A stretch of DNA of 64,000 bases from Hydrangea macrophylla (lineage: Eukaryota; Streptophyta; Magnoliopsida; Cornales; Hydrangeaceae), in contig CM066995.1 in NCBI GenBank assembly GCA_033977485.1, forward strand, positions 48,111,162-48,175,161. Direction: 5' to 3'. The notes below the pieces were generated by a model. The model was not told where the DNA came from and did not search any database. It saw nothing but the letters and a program-made list of their open reading frames with translations. A program made the translations under genes and the position numbers. This document shows positions 1 to 10,107 of the stretch, one piece after another (position 1 is the first letter of the stretch; each line of letters begins with the position of its first letter).

Positions 1-1826
1 TTGATCAAATACGCTGCTGTGTTGACTGCATCTGCCCAGAACATCTTTGGCAAACCTGCATGCAATCTCATGCTCTTTGCTCTCTCATTCAGCGTTCTGT
101 TCATCCTTTCAGCAACACCGTTCTGCTGAGGTGTATCTGGTACTGTCTTCAACATTCTGATCCCATGTTCAGCACAATAATCAATGAACTCTGTTTTGTT
201 GTACTCACCCCCATTATCTGACTTCAGACACTTGATCTTCAAGTTTGTTTCATTCTCAACAGCAGCTTTAAACCTTTTAAATGTGCTGAAGACATCAGAT
301 TTATTTTTAAGAAAATAAACCCATACCTTTCGTGTGGAGTCGTCTATGAAAGTAACATAAAATCGGGATCCTCCAATTGAAGAAACTTTCGTGGGTCCTT
401 AAACATCAGAATGAATGAGCTCTAACTTCCCAGCCTTGGGTGGTTGTCCCGTCTTTACAAAGGTGACTTTCCTCTATTTGCCAAGAACACATGGTTCACA
501 AAAGTCAACTTTCACGTTCTGTAGATCTGGAATTCTCCCTTTAGAAGCCAACATCTTCATTCCCTTCTCACTCATGTGACCAAGCCTTTGGTGCCATAGT
601 GTAGAAACCCCTGCATCTTCAACTGCTGCATTTGCTCCATCTGCAGACACTTCAACCATGTACAGAGTACCCTGTTTGTGTCCACGAGCAATAACTAAGT
701 TCCCCTTTGTTACCTTCCACTACTGATTACCAAAATTCACGTGGTGGCCTTCTTCATCTAACTGCCCTACCGAAATTAACATCTTCTTTAGGTCTGGAAT
801 ATACCTCACATCTTTCAATTTCCAGGTCGTACCCAAAGTAGTCTTGAGGACAACATCCCCAATACCTATGATCTCTAGGCTTTTATCATCTGCCAACCGA
901 ACTCTTCCACTATAGGGCCTGAAATTCTGCATCACATCTCTGCAATGACAGGCATGAAACGAAGCACCTGAATCCATAATCCAGGATTTAGTTGAACATT
1001 CGACACTGCAAATCAGGGCATCATCATCATCTTCTGCCACATTCACCTCCTTCTTGCTTTTATCTGCAGAGGGTTTTGGGCACTGATTTCTGAAGTGTCC
1101 ATTCTCATTGCAATTCCAACAGGTAATGTCTTTCCTGTTCTTAGACTGACCTCTCTTCCTCGATTTTGATTTTGATCTCGATCTTCCTTTGCCGTTACCC
1201 CCTCTGTTGGATTTTCTGCCCCTCTCTTCTGTACTCAGTAAATTGCTGGGGCTTTCTCCTGCACTCCTTCTCCGAATATCTTCACCAAGAATCAGATCTC
1301 GAATCCCTTGAAAGGTAAGCTTAGTGGTTCCAGATGAACTACTAACTGCTGTAACTGTTCCGGACCAACTATCGGGCAATGAAGATAACAATAGCAACGC
1401 TTGAACTTCATCATCGAATTTAATATCAACTGATCCTAACCTGGATATTATAGAATTAAATTCATTGACGTGATCTGTTACGGAAGCGCCCTCCTTCATC
1501 TTCGTGTTCACCAACTGCCTGAACAAGAAAACCTTATTCGCCGCTGAGGGTTTCTCGTACATATTGGATAACGCCTTGAGCAGTCCAAACGTTGTCTTCT
1601 CGTTGACGATGTTGTAAGCAACGTTCTTCACCAATGACAATATGACCACACCAAGAGCCTGTCGATCCAACAGGTTCCACTCCGCCTCCGACATCGTTTC
1701 TGGTTTTTGTTCAGACAAGGGTAGATGGAGTTTTTTCTGGTAGAGATAGTCTTCGATCTGCATCTTCCAGAAGGCGAAATCGTGGCCTTCAAACTTATCG
1801 ATTTTAACCTTCCCTTCGTCAGCCAT
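1..1826 (-). pseudogene. copia gag-protease-integrase polyprotein, three nonsense codons, truncated
   Basis: The likely start is the ATG at 1826 (MADEGK...), not the further upstream ATG at 1922, which lies inside the LTR. Gag carries the UBN2-type region, a basic Arg/Lys/Ser stretch and a CCHC knuckle (CWNCNENGHFRNQC, about 1092-1133). Then come the protease motif with DSGAS (about 970), the GAG-pre-integrase HxLGH motif (about 570-600) and an integrase core in which the catalytic Asp, Asp and Glu are readable. The frame is interrupted by TAG at 720-722, TAG at 474-476 and TAA at 399-401. Reading on in the same frame after each stop gives normal family sequence, so these are point nonsense changes. 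The frame runs off base 1 within integrase. Confidence 0.9.
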
Positions 1827-1828
1827 AG

Positions 1829-1840
1829 CTTTGATACCAG
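1829..1840 (-). other. Primer binding site, initiator tRNA-Met type
   Basis: On the minus strand the bases read TGGTATCAAAGC, close to the TGGTATCAGAGC complement of plant initiator tRNA-Met used by most copia elements. It lies immediately inside the LTR end and just upstream of the gag start at 1826. Confidence 0.75.
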
Positions 1841-1841
1841 T

Positions 1842-2195
1842 TGTTAGGTAAAAATTGATGAACACACACAACACAAGATACACGAAAACAAATAAACAAC
1901 ACAAAGATATTACGTGGTTCACACAATCAGGATGATCGTGCTACTCCACGGCGGAAAGAGAGAGAGATATTTTATTAATCCGCTGCTGCCAGGGTTTACA
2001 AATGACGGAGAGAAGGTATTTATACAAGTAATCATTGACCTAAATCTGCCAAACGGGCCAGGCCCAGAACTGCTCTGAAAACACCCCAAACGGCTTCGAT
2101 AGGCCTAAAACTGATAAAGAAATAGCCCACGAGCGGGACCCCATTATGCGTAGGGGCTTCAAGGTCAAAAGGTGATCAGTCTCCACAACTTAACA
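1842..2195 (-). repeat. 5' LTR of the left-edge copia element
   Basis: A 354-bp LTR. On the plus strand it starts TGTTAGG and ends CTTAACA, giving the inverted TGTTA/TAACA ends expected of an LTR. The primer binding site lies 1-2 bases outside its inner end. A TATAAATA box on the minus strand at 2024-2017 would place transcription start near 1990. The second LTR is outside the window, so the boundaries rest on the terminal repeat and the PBS only. Confidence 0.8.
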
Positions 2196-3352
2196 GGAAA
2201 AGCCTAACTTTATTTCTTCTAGTCCTACTATTAATTTATTTAAATTTAAAAAATATACAGGGTTATTCTTTAGAATTTTGAAACTATACCCCTATGGTTT
2301 ATTTAAAAGTTCATTTAATTTTAATGATTCCTTATGATTATTTATTTATTTACTTCATTAGGGATAAAATAAGAAATGACTTCTTCATAATCCACTATAT
2401 TGTTGCTTATTATTATTTTCCTTAAAAGACTATGATCGCATAAAAAGTTTTATGAAAGAAGAGCCATATGTAATAAAGGATTCTATTGAAGAAAATTTTA
2501 TTGATAGAATTTCATACATTGATCTCATATATGGTGGATTTTAAGTCGGGCTAGATAGTTGAGATTGTAATCAAGATACTTGAACCTGAGGGCTAAGAAA
2601 GTCCATGTGATGACTGGGACGGAGAATGTCCTACAGTAAGTGCACTTATATGACGGTTAATTTCGAGCTCGCTTGAGAAACTGGTAACTGGTATACACCT
2701 TGCTAGCAATATAGGCTGGGGTGCTGTGGTCAACCTTACTATTCATTTCGAGCAATGGCTGGTGAATAGAATACTATCCATTTCGAGTAAGGGACTGGTG
2801 GATAGTGTATGAGTTACTCTGTGCTTTACAGCCTTGGTAAACATACTATTGGGTATGAGATCAGAAAATTGGTAAGGATCAGGTAAATGGAGATTTTCCA
2901 AAAGACAACAATAATACTACCTTCTTTTATATATATATATGTACATATATTATGGAAATGCCTGAATCTTTGGTAAACCATTTCTATGGCTCGACTTCTA
3001 TATAAAGTTTGGAATATATTGAGAAACTCACCAGTTATACTGATGGATGTTGTTATCCACCTTTTTCAGGAAATGGAGTTTAAATTCTATGATTTGGAGA
3101 AAGAAGAAAGTCCTTATTTATAATTCTAGTATTTGTAATACTAAGGGTTTTTAACCCAAGACAATGTTTTTAATTCTTATGATGTTATCGGATCTTACTA
3201 CTTCCTCTTGTTAAGCAATGTAATAACTTTAGACTACTATTATTATTTTGTTATAGTTGGGACAACAATATATCATTCTAACCTGTCTCCGCCTTCGTTT
3301 CAAAGTTGATAAAAAAAAAATTCCTACTTTTATTATTATTCGGGGCGTGACA
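2196..3352 (+). repeat. Probable remnant of a Del/Tekay-like LTR (3' part)
   Basis: AT-rich DNA ending ...CGGGGCGTGACA at 3341-3352, the usual end of Del/Tekay chromovirus LTRs, followed 7 bases later by a tRNA-Met-type PBS. A TATA-like region (2990-3005) and several copies of an ATTTCGAG motif (2663, 2745, 2782) lie inside. I cannot find the TG start; the left part may have been lost next to the copia LTR. No gene is visible. Confidence 0.5.
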
Positions 3353-3359
3353 GTATTTT

Positions 3360-3376
3360 TGGTATCAAAGCCTAGG
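3360..3376 (+). other. Primer binding site, tRNA-Met type
   Basis: TGGTATCAAAGCCTAGG, matching the complement of initiator tRNA-Met with one change, 7 bases after the LTR end at 3352. It fixes the orientation (plus) of this small element and marks the start of its internal part. Confidence 0.65.
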
Positions 3377-3443
3377 TTTTACTATATTGTAGTTCTCTAA
3401 GTCAAAGTCTTCTTATTTATTCTAACTTGGGAAATTTTATAGG

Positions 3444-4036
3444 ATGGACGGACTCTTTGGACTAGATAAGTGGGGGGGCACTATGTAGCTCCCAATGGCG
3501 AAATCGCACCGGTGAACTTGGAACTTTTCGAACGACTGGTGGAGACAGACACTAAGAACACCCTATATGCTGAGATAAGGGCTACAGAACTAAAGCATGG
3601 CCCCCTAAATACCATGATGCGTAGGGCAGTAGTCCTTTACTATCTTCGAATCCAACAAAGGGTGCTTAAGAACGTCCTAGCAGATGCCTCCCACTTACCC
3701 ACCTTCCAGGCCATGGAACTCCAAATGGCATTGAATGCATCGCCCATATGGCCACTGGGTTATGATGGTGTAGAGATTCTGCCAGAGCCTGTTGACATCT
3801 TTGAGGCCCTCCACTTCCAAATGAAGCACCCCCCTACTTCATTGCTCCAGGGCTAGGATTAGAGCATGAGGCTACTAATGTCCCGACCCCTGCTGACTCT
3901 TATCCGGATGTTCCTGGTTTTCCCCTAGAATATGACCCAAACCCCCCCTCAGATTCCTGCTCCAGTGGTGAATATCATCACCGATTCTGACTCAGACCCA
4001 TCTGTGGGTAGTGCCCGCTCAGAAAATATGATCTAG
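3444..4036 (+). pseudogene. Small gag-position ORF of a TR-GAG-like non-autonomous element, three homopolymer frameshifts
   Basis: I do not recognise this protein by sequence. It starts at ATG 3444, 67 bases after the PBS, and would be about 197 residues if read continuously. The reading frame changes at G7 (3472-3478), C6 (3829-3834) and C7 (3942-3948); sensible sequence continues after each in another frame and ends at TAG 4034-4036. The middle segment (3480-3856) is helix-like with many Leu, Met and Arg; the end is Pro- and Asp-rich. A lone gag-sized ORF between Del/Tekay-like LTR ends fits the TR-GAG class of non-autonomous elements (inference). It could also be an unrelated captured ORF. 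Confidence 0.5.
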
Positions 4037-5198
4037 TTGTAATTGGTGCATTGAGCACTAATCTATTCATGTTTTCTCCTTTTTTTTTTCTTTTTCTTTC
4101 GTTGTTGATAATACCCTCCCCAAGGTAACCATACTTCTGGTATCCAAATTTTGTATATGGAAAGTGGTGGAATAGTAATAGACTCTGACATATGTGTAAC
4201 CTTTACTATTAATAAAAGGACGGTTTAGAATTAATATTTAAATTTTCTCTTTAATTCCATATTATACTTCTTGAGATTAGGTGTGTTAACTCTTCTAACA
4301 TTACACCCCGGTTATGTACACATATTATATATATATACATGTAAGCTGGAGAGAGAGAGAGAGAGCAACCCCATAAATGTCCCATGTGTACGTGTTGTTC
4401 CCTTAAGTTTTTAATTACACCTGCTATCCTAGGTATAGTACCTCACTAATGTTTAAGAGAGAGAGGATGTTTGTGAAGGAGTACCTTCCAATTAGTTCTC
4501 ATGTTATGAAATCATTATCTGAAGTTGGTACAAGAATGGGTGTGTGCAGGGTCGGTTCTGTGAGTGGGCGTGTGAGTGATAGTTGCATGTGAATGCATTA
4601 AATTTCATGTACGAGTCCATGATTTCTCCAGATGATCACACTTAGGCTAACTAAAATACAAACCTTTCCTTTACATGTTCAACCGGTTGGGGAAAGGAGG
4701 GGCTATTCTGGTTGTGCAAACTTGTCCCATGTTAACTAGTCATTACTTCACATGTCTAACTAAGTGTAAAAACTCCTCTAAATATTTCCAACCGAAAGTG
4801 TAAGGATGGGATTTAAAGCTAACTTATTTCTTTTATCCTTTTAATTTAGTTATCTCTCATTAGCTTGTACTATTCTAAGCTAGACTACGAGTGAGAGTAT
4901 CTGCTTCCTTAGTTCCATAGTACTAGGATTATTCTTAAATGCTTGGGATTACCTCATGCTCACATCATTATATATTATCATAATCTAGTTAATCATACAA
5001 GTATTTTAAGTGATTTAATCACTATGCTAGCAAACAATTAATCTAAGGATTATCAATTAAGTTACATGATGCCTAAATATAAGAAAAGTGAAATAAAAAT
5101 GTGGTTATTACAGCCCGGGCCCCAAATTGCGGGGTTGTTGGGAAGTTGTAGAAATATGGAAAAGTGAGTAGAAGAAAAGGGTGTAAAGAGAGGGACAG
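4037..5198. other. Non-coding stretch, possible start of a decayed 3' LTR
   Basis: No gene seen. At 4301-4315 the bases TTACACCCCGGTTATG resemble the start of a Del/Tekay LTR (TGTTACACCCCGG) with a changed terminal TG, which would make 4299 onward the 3' LTR of the small element. An (GA)n run lies at 4351-4366 and AT-rich microsatellites near 4327-4340. The last 90 bases may belong to the minus-strand PMD-like gene described at 40264-41170. Confidence 0.35.
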
Positions 5199-5203
5199 CC
5201 CGA
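5199..5203. repeat. Left target site duplication of element A (CCCGA)
   Basis: CCCGA lies directly before the TGTAGAC start of A and again directly after its final CCACA at 40259-40263. A 5-bp duplication is normal for Ty3/gypsy integrases. Confidence 0.93.
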
Positions 5204-5494
5204 TGTAGACACCCCATTTTGTCGGCTATCAGATTTAGGAGACCCATAGCTTGGTGGTTCACAATGATCGTAAAAGACTCAAAAGGACTCCTGGAAGTCA
5301 GCTCTATCCCTCAGAATGCTCAGAATGACCAAAATGCCCCTAAAAGCCCAAAAAACTCCCAGATTTGGTCCCGAAGTTCTGGAAACATGCTATGTCGTAA
5401 GAAAAGTAACAAAATGAGTTTTTAAGAAAAATCAGATGAAATCGTCGGCTCCCAGAGACCCCCTGAAGTCCCGGAAGTTCCCGGAAAGTCCCCG

Positions 5495-5711
5495 TTGACC
5501 GGTTTGACCAGGGTTTGACCAGGTTTGACCAAGGTTTGACCAAGTTTGACCGAAATCGTCCGAATTCACCGGAATCATTTTAAATCATGAGAAAAGTGTT
5601 AAAACAAGTTCTAAAAGAAAATCGAGCGAAAACATCAGCTCCCGGGAACTCCCGGAGGTTTCTAGAACTTCCCGGGAATCCCAGGTTTGACCAGTTTGAC
5701 CAGAATTTGAC
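5495..5711 (+). promoter_or_regulatory. W-box (TTGACC) cluster in U3 of element A
   Basis: TTGACC occurs at 5495, 5504, 5515, 5525, 5536, 5546, 5687 and 5696, and TTGACT at 5707, all on the plus strand, six of them spaced 9-11 bp apart. The same set is in the 3' LTR at 37266-37482. TTGAC(C/T) is the core bound by WRKY factors in plants (known). The cluster lies about 600-800 bp before the TATA box. Stress- or defence-linked control of A is an inference. Confidence 0.6.
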
Positions 5712-6275
5712 TTTGGAACCGGGGCACCAAAACAATCTTCAAACATTTTTCATGGATACTAGAGGTCAATAGCTTTCCAACGGTATATCGCACATAATTT
5801 CTGGATTTAAAACGAATTTATTATAAATTTCCAAAGGCGAAAAAGGCGATCAAATTGGCTTTTATCGCAAATACCGCAAAACTTTTCAAAGTGACTTATC
5901 CCCGAACTATTTTTTTATGTAAAGTAGACTCCAATACCTTTCCAACGGTATATCACAACCTCAGTTTGGAGTTCATATGCATTTTCTGTGAATTTCGGAC
6001 GAAATAGGGCCTTTTCGCGAATACCGGAACCTCTGGGGGCCTAAACGTAAATTTCTGGGCGTCTGAGGAGCAGTGCTGCCGCGGCACTGGCCCACTGCCG
6101 CCGCGGCACTGGCCCAGTGCCGCCGCGGCACTCAACCCTCGCAGAGTCCATTTTTGTAATTTTTTTGGGGGTCCAATTTGATTAATTGAAAGTCAAAACG
6201 ACATAGTTTTGTGTTCACAGTTGTTTGGGACCAATGGGAGTACTTCTAAAACCCCAAAACCACCCCAAATTGGCC

Positions 6276-6283
6276 TATATAAA
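6276..6283 (+). promoter_or_regulatory. TATA box of element A LTR
   Basis: TATATAAA, followed about 25 bases later by AT-poor then pyrimidine/purine-rich leader. Repeated at 38047-38054 in the 3' LTR. It is the best TATA match in the middle of the LTR and sets U3 at about 1.1 kb. Confidence 0.6.
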
Positions 6284-8234
6284 CCCCCCATTGTTCTTCA
6301 TTTTGGGGGGGCCAAGTGCAAAGCTTGAAAAGTTGTAGAGAAGAAGAGAGATAGAGATAGGTTTAGAAGAGAGAAAGGGAGCTTCTCCCATTGATTTTCC
6401 ATAAGAAAGTGAGTTTTATTCTTGTTTTCTTCCATCATCCTTCTATATACTTCACATTCAAAGTCCACTCCAACCCTCATTCTTGAGCATTCATGAGATA
6501 GGAAGCTACTTCCATGTCCAAATGTCAAAATCTATGAGTGAAACACCAAGCTACAAGTCCAAAATCACATTGATTATCATCTATTGATTGCTATTTACTT
6601 GCTTTGATTATATATATGTTCATCTCTCCTTATCTCATTTCTTTTTCTTTTCTTTATTTACTTACTAGTTCATCATCATCTAAGTGATGACATGAAGTTT
6701 GGGGTGAGTGAATCCTTATGGATAGTAGCTCTTGACCTCAAAAACATGTTTGATAGATGATGATCATAACCTCAATACTTCCAAGGTATTCTTGAAATGT
6801 ATTGAAGTTATGTTCAAAAATAAAAATAAATCTCTCCAACAATCTTGGAGGTTCTTGATGATGAGTTTAATATTGACATTTTAAGTGGCTATAATCCTTA
6901 TTGAGTATTGAAAATGTGCTTTCAAAACATCTATTTCAAAACCCCTCTCAATCCCCCTCATTTGGTTTCAAGAAACAAAACTTTGTTTTCTCCAAAATCT
7001 TCAAAACAATGAGTCAAAACAGTGAGTGAGTTGAGTTCAAAGATTTCTCTAGAACTCAATACTCAACATATGGATGCAAGGCCACTTGGAAAATCTTCCT
7101 AACTCATTGGAGAACACCCATGATTTTTGGTTTGACTTGGAAGTACTTGGAAATGGTCCATTTGGATCCCAATATTCCTTCCAAACATTCTGATTTTGCT
7201 GTCACAGCAGCTAGGTCCACTTCCAACCTCTTTTACAGAAAACTTTTCCAAAAGGGGTGGTCCTAACTTATTTTTCCCTTAATATTCAATGTCTTAGGGA
7301 ACTTTCTGTATAAAATTGGCCCTTAGATCATTCTTTTTTCATTTTCTAAGATTTTCTAACATTTCAGTCGACAATATGGACTCTGTTTCTGAGTGACCTG
7401 TGTTGTTTATACGATTTCTCTCAATCTGTGATAGCTATTCAAGATTGGCCTTTTGGGTTGTGTTCTAGACACAATAAGGAACATCTACATAAAAAATCAT
7501 GCATTGAAAACATTCCTAACCCCTCTTTTCAAATTTCCAAAGATGATGCTACTGTTCTGTCCACTATTCACAGCAAGTATACTTTAACTTTCATTCTTTG
7601 ATTTGATGCTTGTATGCATTCCAAATTAGTTCATATCTTAGGAAGTAGTTCATACTACATTTGTACACATCCCATGTTAATTTAATTCATTCATTCATAC
7701 ACATTTTAGACTTCTAAGTCATTCTAGAAATCCATGTACACAAAACACACTACAACCTTTGCACATTTTAGATATATACATTGCATTCATGCAAGATTTG
7801 GGGTTTTTGTAACTCTTAATCTAAGAAGATTATAAGGAATGATCACGATCACACGTTCATGCTTCCCCTTGATCTAATCATCCTTTCTCATCCGTCCCGG
7901 GGATTGAGAGATCTTCTATTCTCAAAGATTAACATGCATCATCCTAGCTTGCTAAGCATCCTTGTTTTCTTTGACTATTTGTTTCAAGAACAATTCATGT
8001 CCCCCTTTAGATTAGGAAGTCTTGATTATTTGATACATGATTAGACTATTTTTCCTAAGTTTATTTGTGTGATCTTTCACTTTACATTGTATGATATTTG
8101 GCTTAGATCTTATGAATGATATCTTATCTTTAGATCTTCCATTTCAAATCTCCTTATGTGATGTAATATACTATCATAGTATTATTTGTCGAACCATACA
8201 TAGTATAAGATGATTATTTGGATGCTAATTGAGG

Positions 8235-8250
8235 CCCGTCGAAAGACGGG
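8235..8250 (+). other. Conserved LTR stem-loop of element A
   Basis: CCCGTC-GAAA-GACGGG: a perfect 6-bp stem with a GNRA-type loop, between AGG and the downstream GGGTGTTTTAGTC. Also at 40006-40021. Equivalent stems with different paired bases are in B (16907-16922, 34332-34347) and in the right-edge Tat LTR (62457-62472). It lies downstream of the TATA box, so it is in the transcript. Confidence 0.7.
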
Positions 8251-8490
8251 GCGAGTTGAGGGTGTTTTAGTCGCGACAAAGGCTCCTTCCTCTCTCGTAC
8301 CAAAACCCCGAACCAAGTCCTTTGGTGATGAAGGGCCGGTGCCCTTATCCGCTTGGGTGAGTTAAAATTAGGTTTCTTGGTTCCTTAAAGACCAAGTGGC
8401 GACTCTGTATCTGTTTTCAACAGACATTTTCTTTTCCTTTTCAAAACAATCTCAAACAAGAGAAGTGGTCCGACTCCGGTGTCCACAATC

Positions 8491-8508
8491 TGGCGACTCT
8501 GCTGGGGA
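8491..8508 (+). other. Primer binding site of element A (Tat/Ogre type)
   Basis: TGGCGACTCTGCTGGGGA begins 3 bases after the LTR end and is identical to that of B. This PBS is typical of Tat/Ogre elements; from memory it is usually assigned to tRNA-Arg, which I could not verify here. Confidence 0.85.
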
Positions 8509-10107
8509 TTTTTTATTTTTAAAACAAAATAATACAGAGGTTTGACTCATAAGAAGCATCCTTAAAATCATCTTTTTACTATGTTTGGTTCACCGCATTG
8601 CACTTTTGCATTTCCCCTTTCCGACTGTGTCTGAAACGCGGCGCTGACATTGTTCAGGTCTTGCTGTGCCAGGGCACAAGTCACCGTTGATACTGTACCT
8701 TCCAAGATATATAAAAAAGAGTAAAAACCTCCGTACTGTCTCCCTGACGGTATATTGGAACTCTCGTCAACGGACCCTCTTTGACTAAACCCAGCCTTTG
8801 CATATAGATTCCTGTAGAACCTTTCATAGGACTATTCATTTATCTTTTCAGATAGGACAATGTGATATAACTGTTGTATGCCCTGACGGGATTACCTGCG
8901 CGGTGTAGACGCTTATGTGGCATGAGGCAGAACTTCTTTCTTATGATCCCCAAGGCTATCACTTACATGTGACCACATTGAGTGACCTGCCTAGGCACCA
9001 TGGTAAGGAAGTCTGCTCCATGTTCACAAAGATATACACCGCAAGCCTTGTTTGTTGGTCCTAGGACATAGGAGTATGAAAACTAGCTAGACAGTATGAT
9101 CACCATCATAACCTGTTTCTCCCAAAAACTCTGTCCAGATATCCCAGATATAACCATATTATCCAGTTCTCCTAGAAACTCTGTCCAGATATCCCAGATA
9201 TAACCATATTATCCAGTTCTCCTAGAAACTCTGTCCAGATATCCCAGATACACCCATATTAACCAATTTTTCCCAAAAACTCTGTCCAGATATCCCAGAT
9301 ATAACCATATTAACCAGTTTTTCCCACAAAAAAAAAAACTCTGTCTAAATCTCCCTGATTTCCCAGATATACCAGTTTCTCCCAAAAACTCTGTCCTATC
9401 TCCTAGAAACTCTATCCAAATTTCCTAGAAATATCCAAAGTACCTGTTTTCCCAGAAGCTCTGCCCAAATCTCCCAGATTCTCCAAAAATCCAACATCTC
9501 TGCCCAAATCACCCAGAAATGCCCAGATATACTTGTTTCCCCTGAAAACTCTATCCATATTTCTCAGAAATACCCAAAATACCAGTTTCTCCTAGAAGCT
9601 CAGTCCAAATCAACCAGAAATCCTTTTTTCTCCTAGAAACTCAAATGACTTCTAGAAATTTCTCCGAATCTTCCAAACCCATGTTTCTCCCGGAAACTCT
9701 ATCCGAAATTCCCAAAGTATCCCGAAAATCCCTGTTATCCCTTGGTGATCATACTGGAAAGTAAGGTTAGCACACTCTGTATGGCTAGGACCTTATTTGT
9801 TTAACTTCTATCTGTTAGAAGTAGGGGCATCATATAGATTAGGGCTTGCATCTGCATGCTTGTCTCATGTGCATGCACCATTCTCATCAGTCTGCGCACA
9901 CTATCTCAGTCAGTCTGTACATAAGTCAGTCCATCTTCCTTAACCTCACTGTCATTGTCTCTCTAGTCATCACTATCAGAATCTGATACACTCCTCTCGA
10001 ATCTATAGGTCATTGTAGATTCCCAAAATCAGCCACTGAGATCCCCATCCTGGGTCAGAAGTTTGAGCAGTCATTTGGTTAGAATCAGTCCGCCGAGAAA
10101 ATTCAAT
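8509..10107 (+). repeat. Leader of element A with degenerating ~50-bp tandem repeats
   Basis: No gene. From about 9110 to 9740 a unit reading ACTCTGTCCAGATATCCCAG is repeated, clean at a 50-51-bp period at 9128, 9178, 9228 and 9279, then drifting into shorter CCCAGAAA-type units. The rest is untranslated leader up to gag at 10108. Confidence 0.75.

Larger units (their letters stand above)
1..2195 (-). mobile_element. Ty1/copia element (Tnt1/Tork-like), 5' part, cut by window edge
   Basis: Reading from the minus strand the order is LTR (2195-1842), tRNA-iMet-type primer binding site, gag, protease start, GAG-pre-integrase and integrase core. Reverse transcriptase, RNase H and the 3' LTR would lie left of base 1. 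Domain order with integrase before RT and the gag wording place it with Tnt1-like copia elements (family knowledge). The frame is broken by three nonsense codons but no frameshift that I can see, so it is decayed yet fairly recent. The target duplication cannot be checked because the other end is missing. Confidence 0.88.
5204..8487 (+). repeat. 5' LTR of element A
   Basis: 3284 bp, TGTAGACACCCC...GGTGTCCACA. Marks along it: a cluster of W-box cores at 5495-5711; three 22-bp GC-rich palindromic units at 6071-6136; TATATAAA at 6276-6283, giving a transcription start near 6310; a stem-loop at 8235-8250; and a PBS-like TGGCGACTCTG at 8397-8407 about 80 bases before the LTR end. Small open frames inside it occur identically in both LTRs and show no domain, so I do not call them genes. 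Confidence 0.95.

Noticed and set aside
5062..5262. Open frames crossing the left end of element A
   Set aside because: They span the insertion boundary, so they cannot be old genes; only the part left of 5203 might belong to the PMD-like pseudogene.
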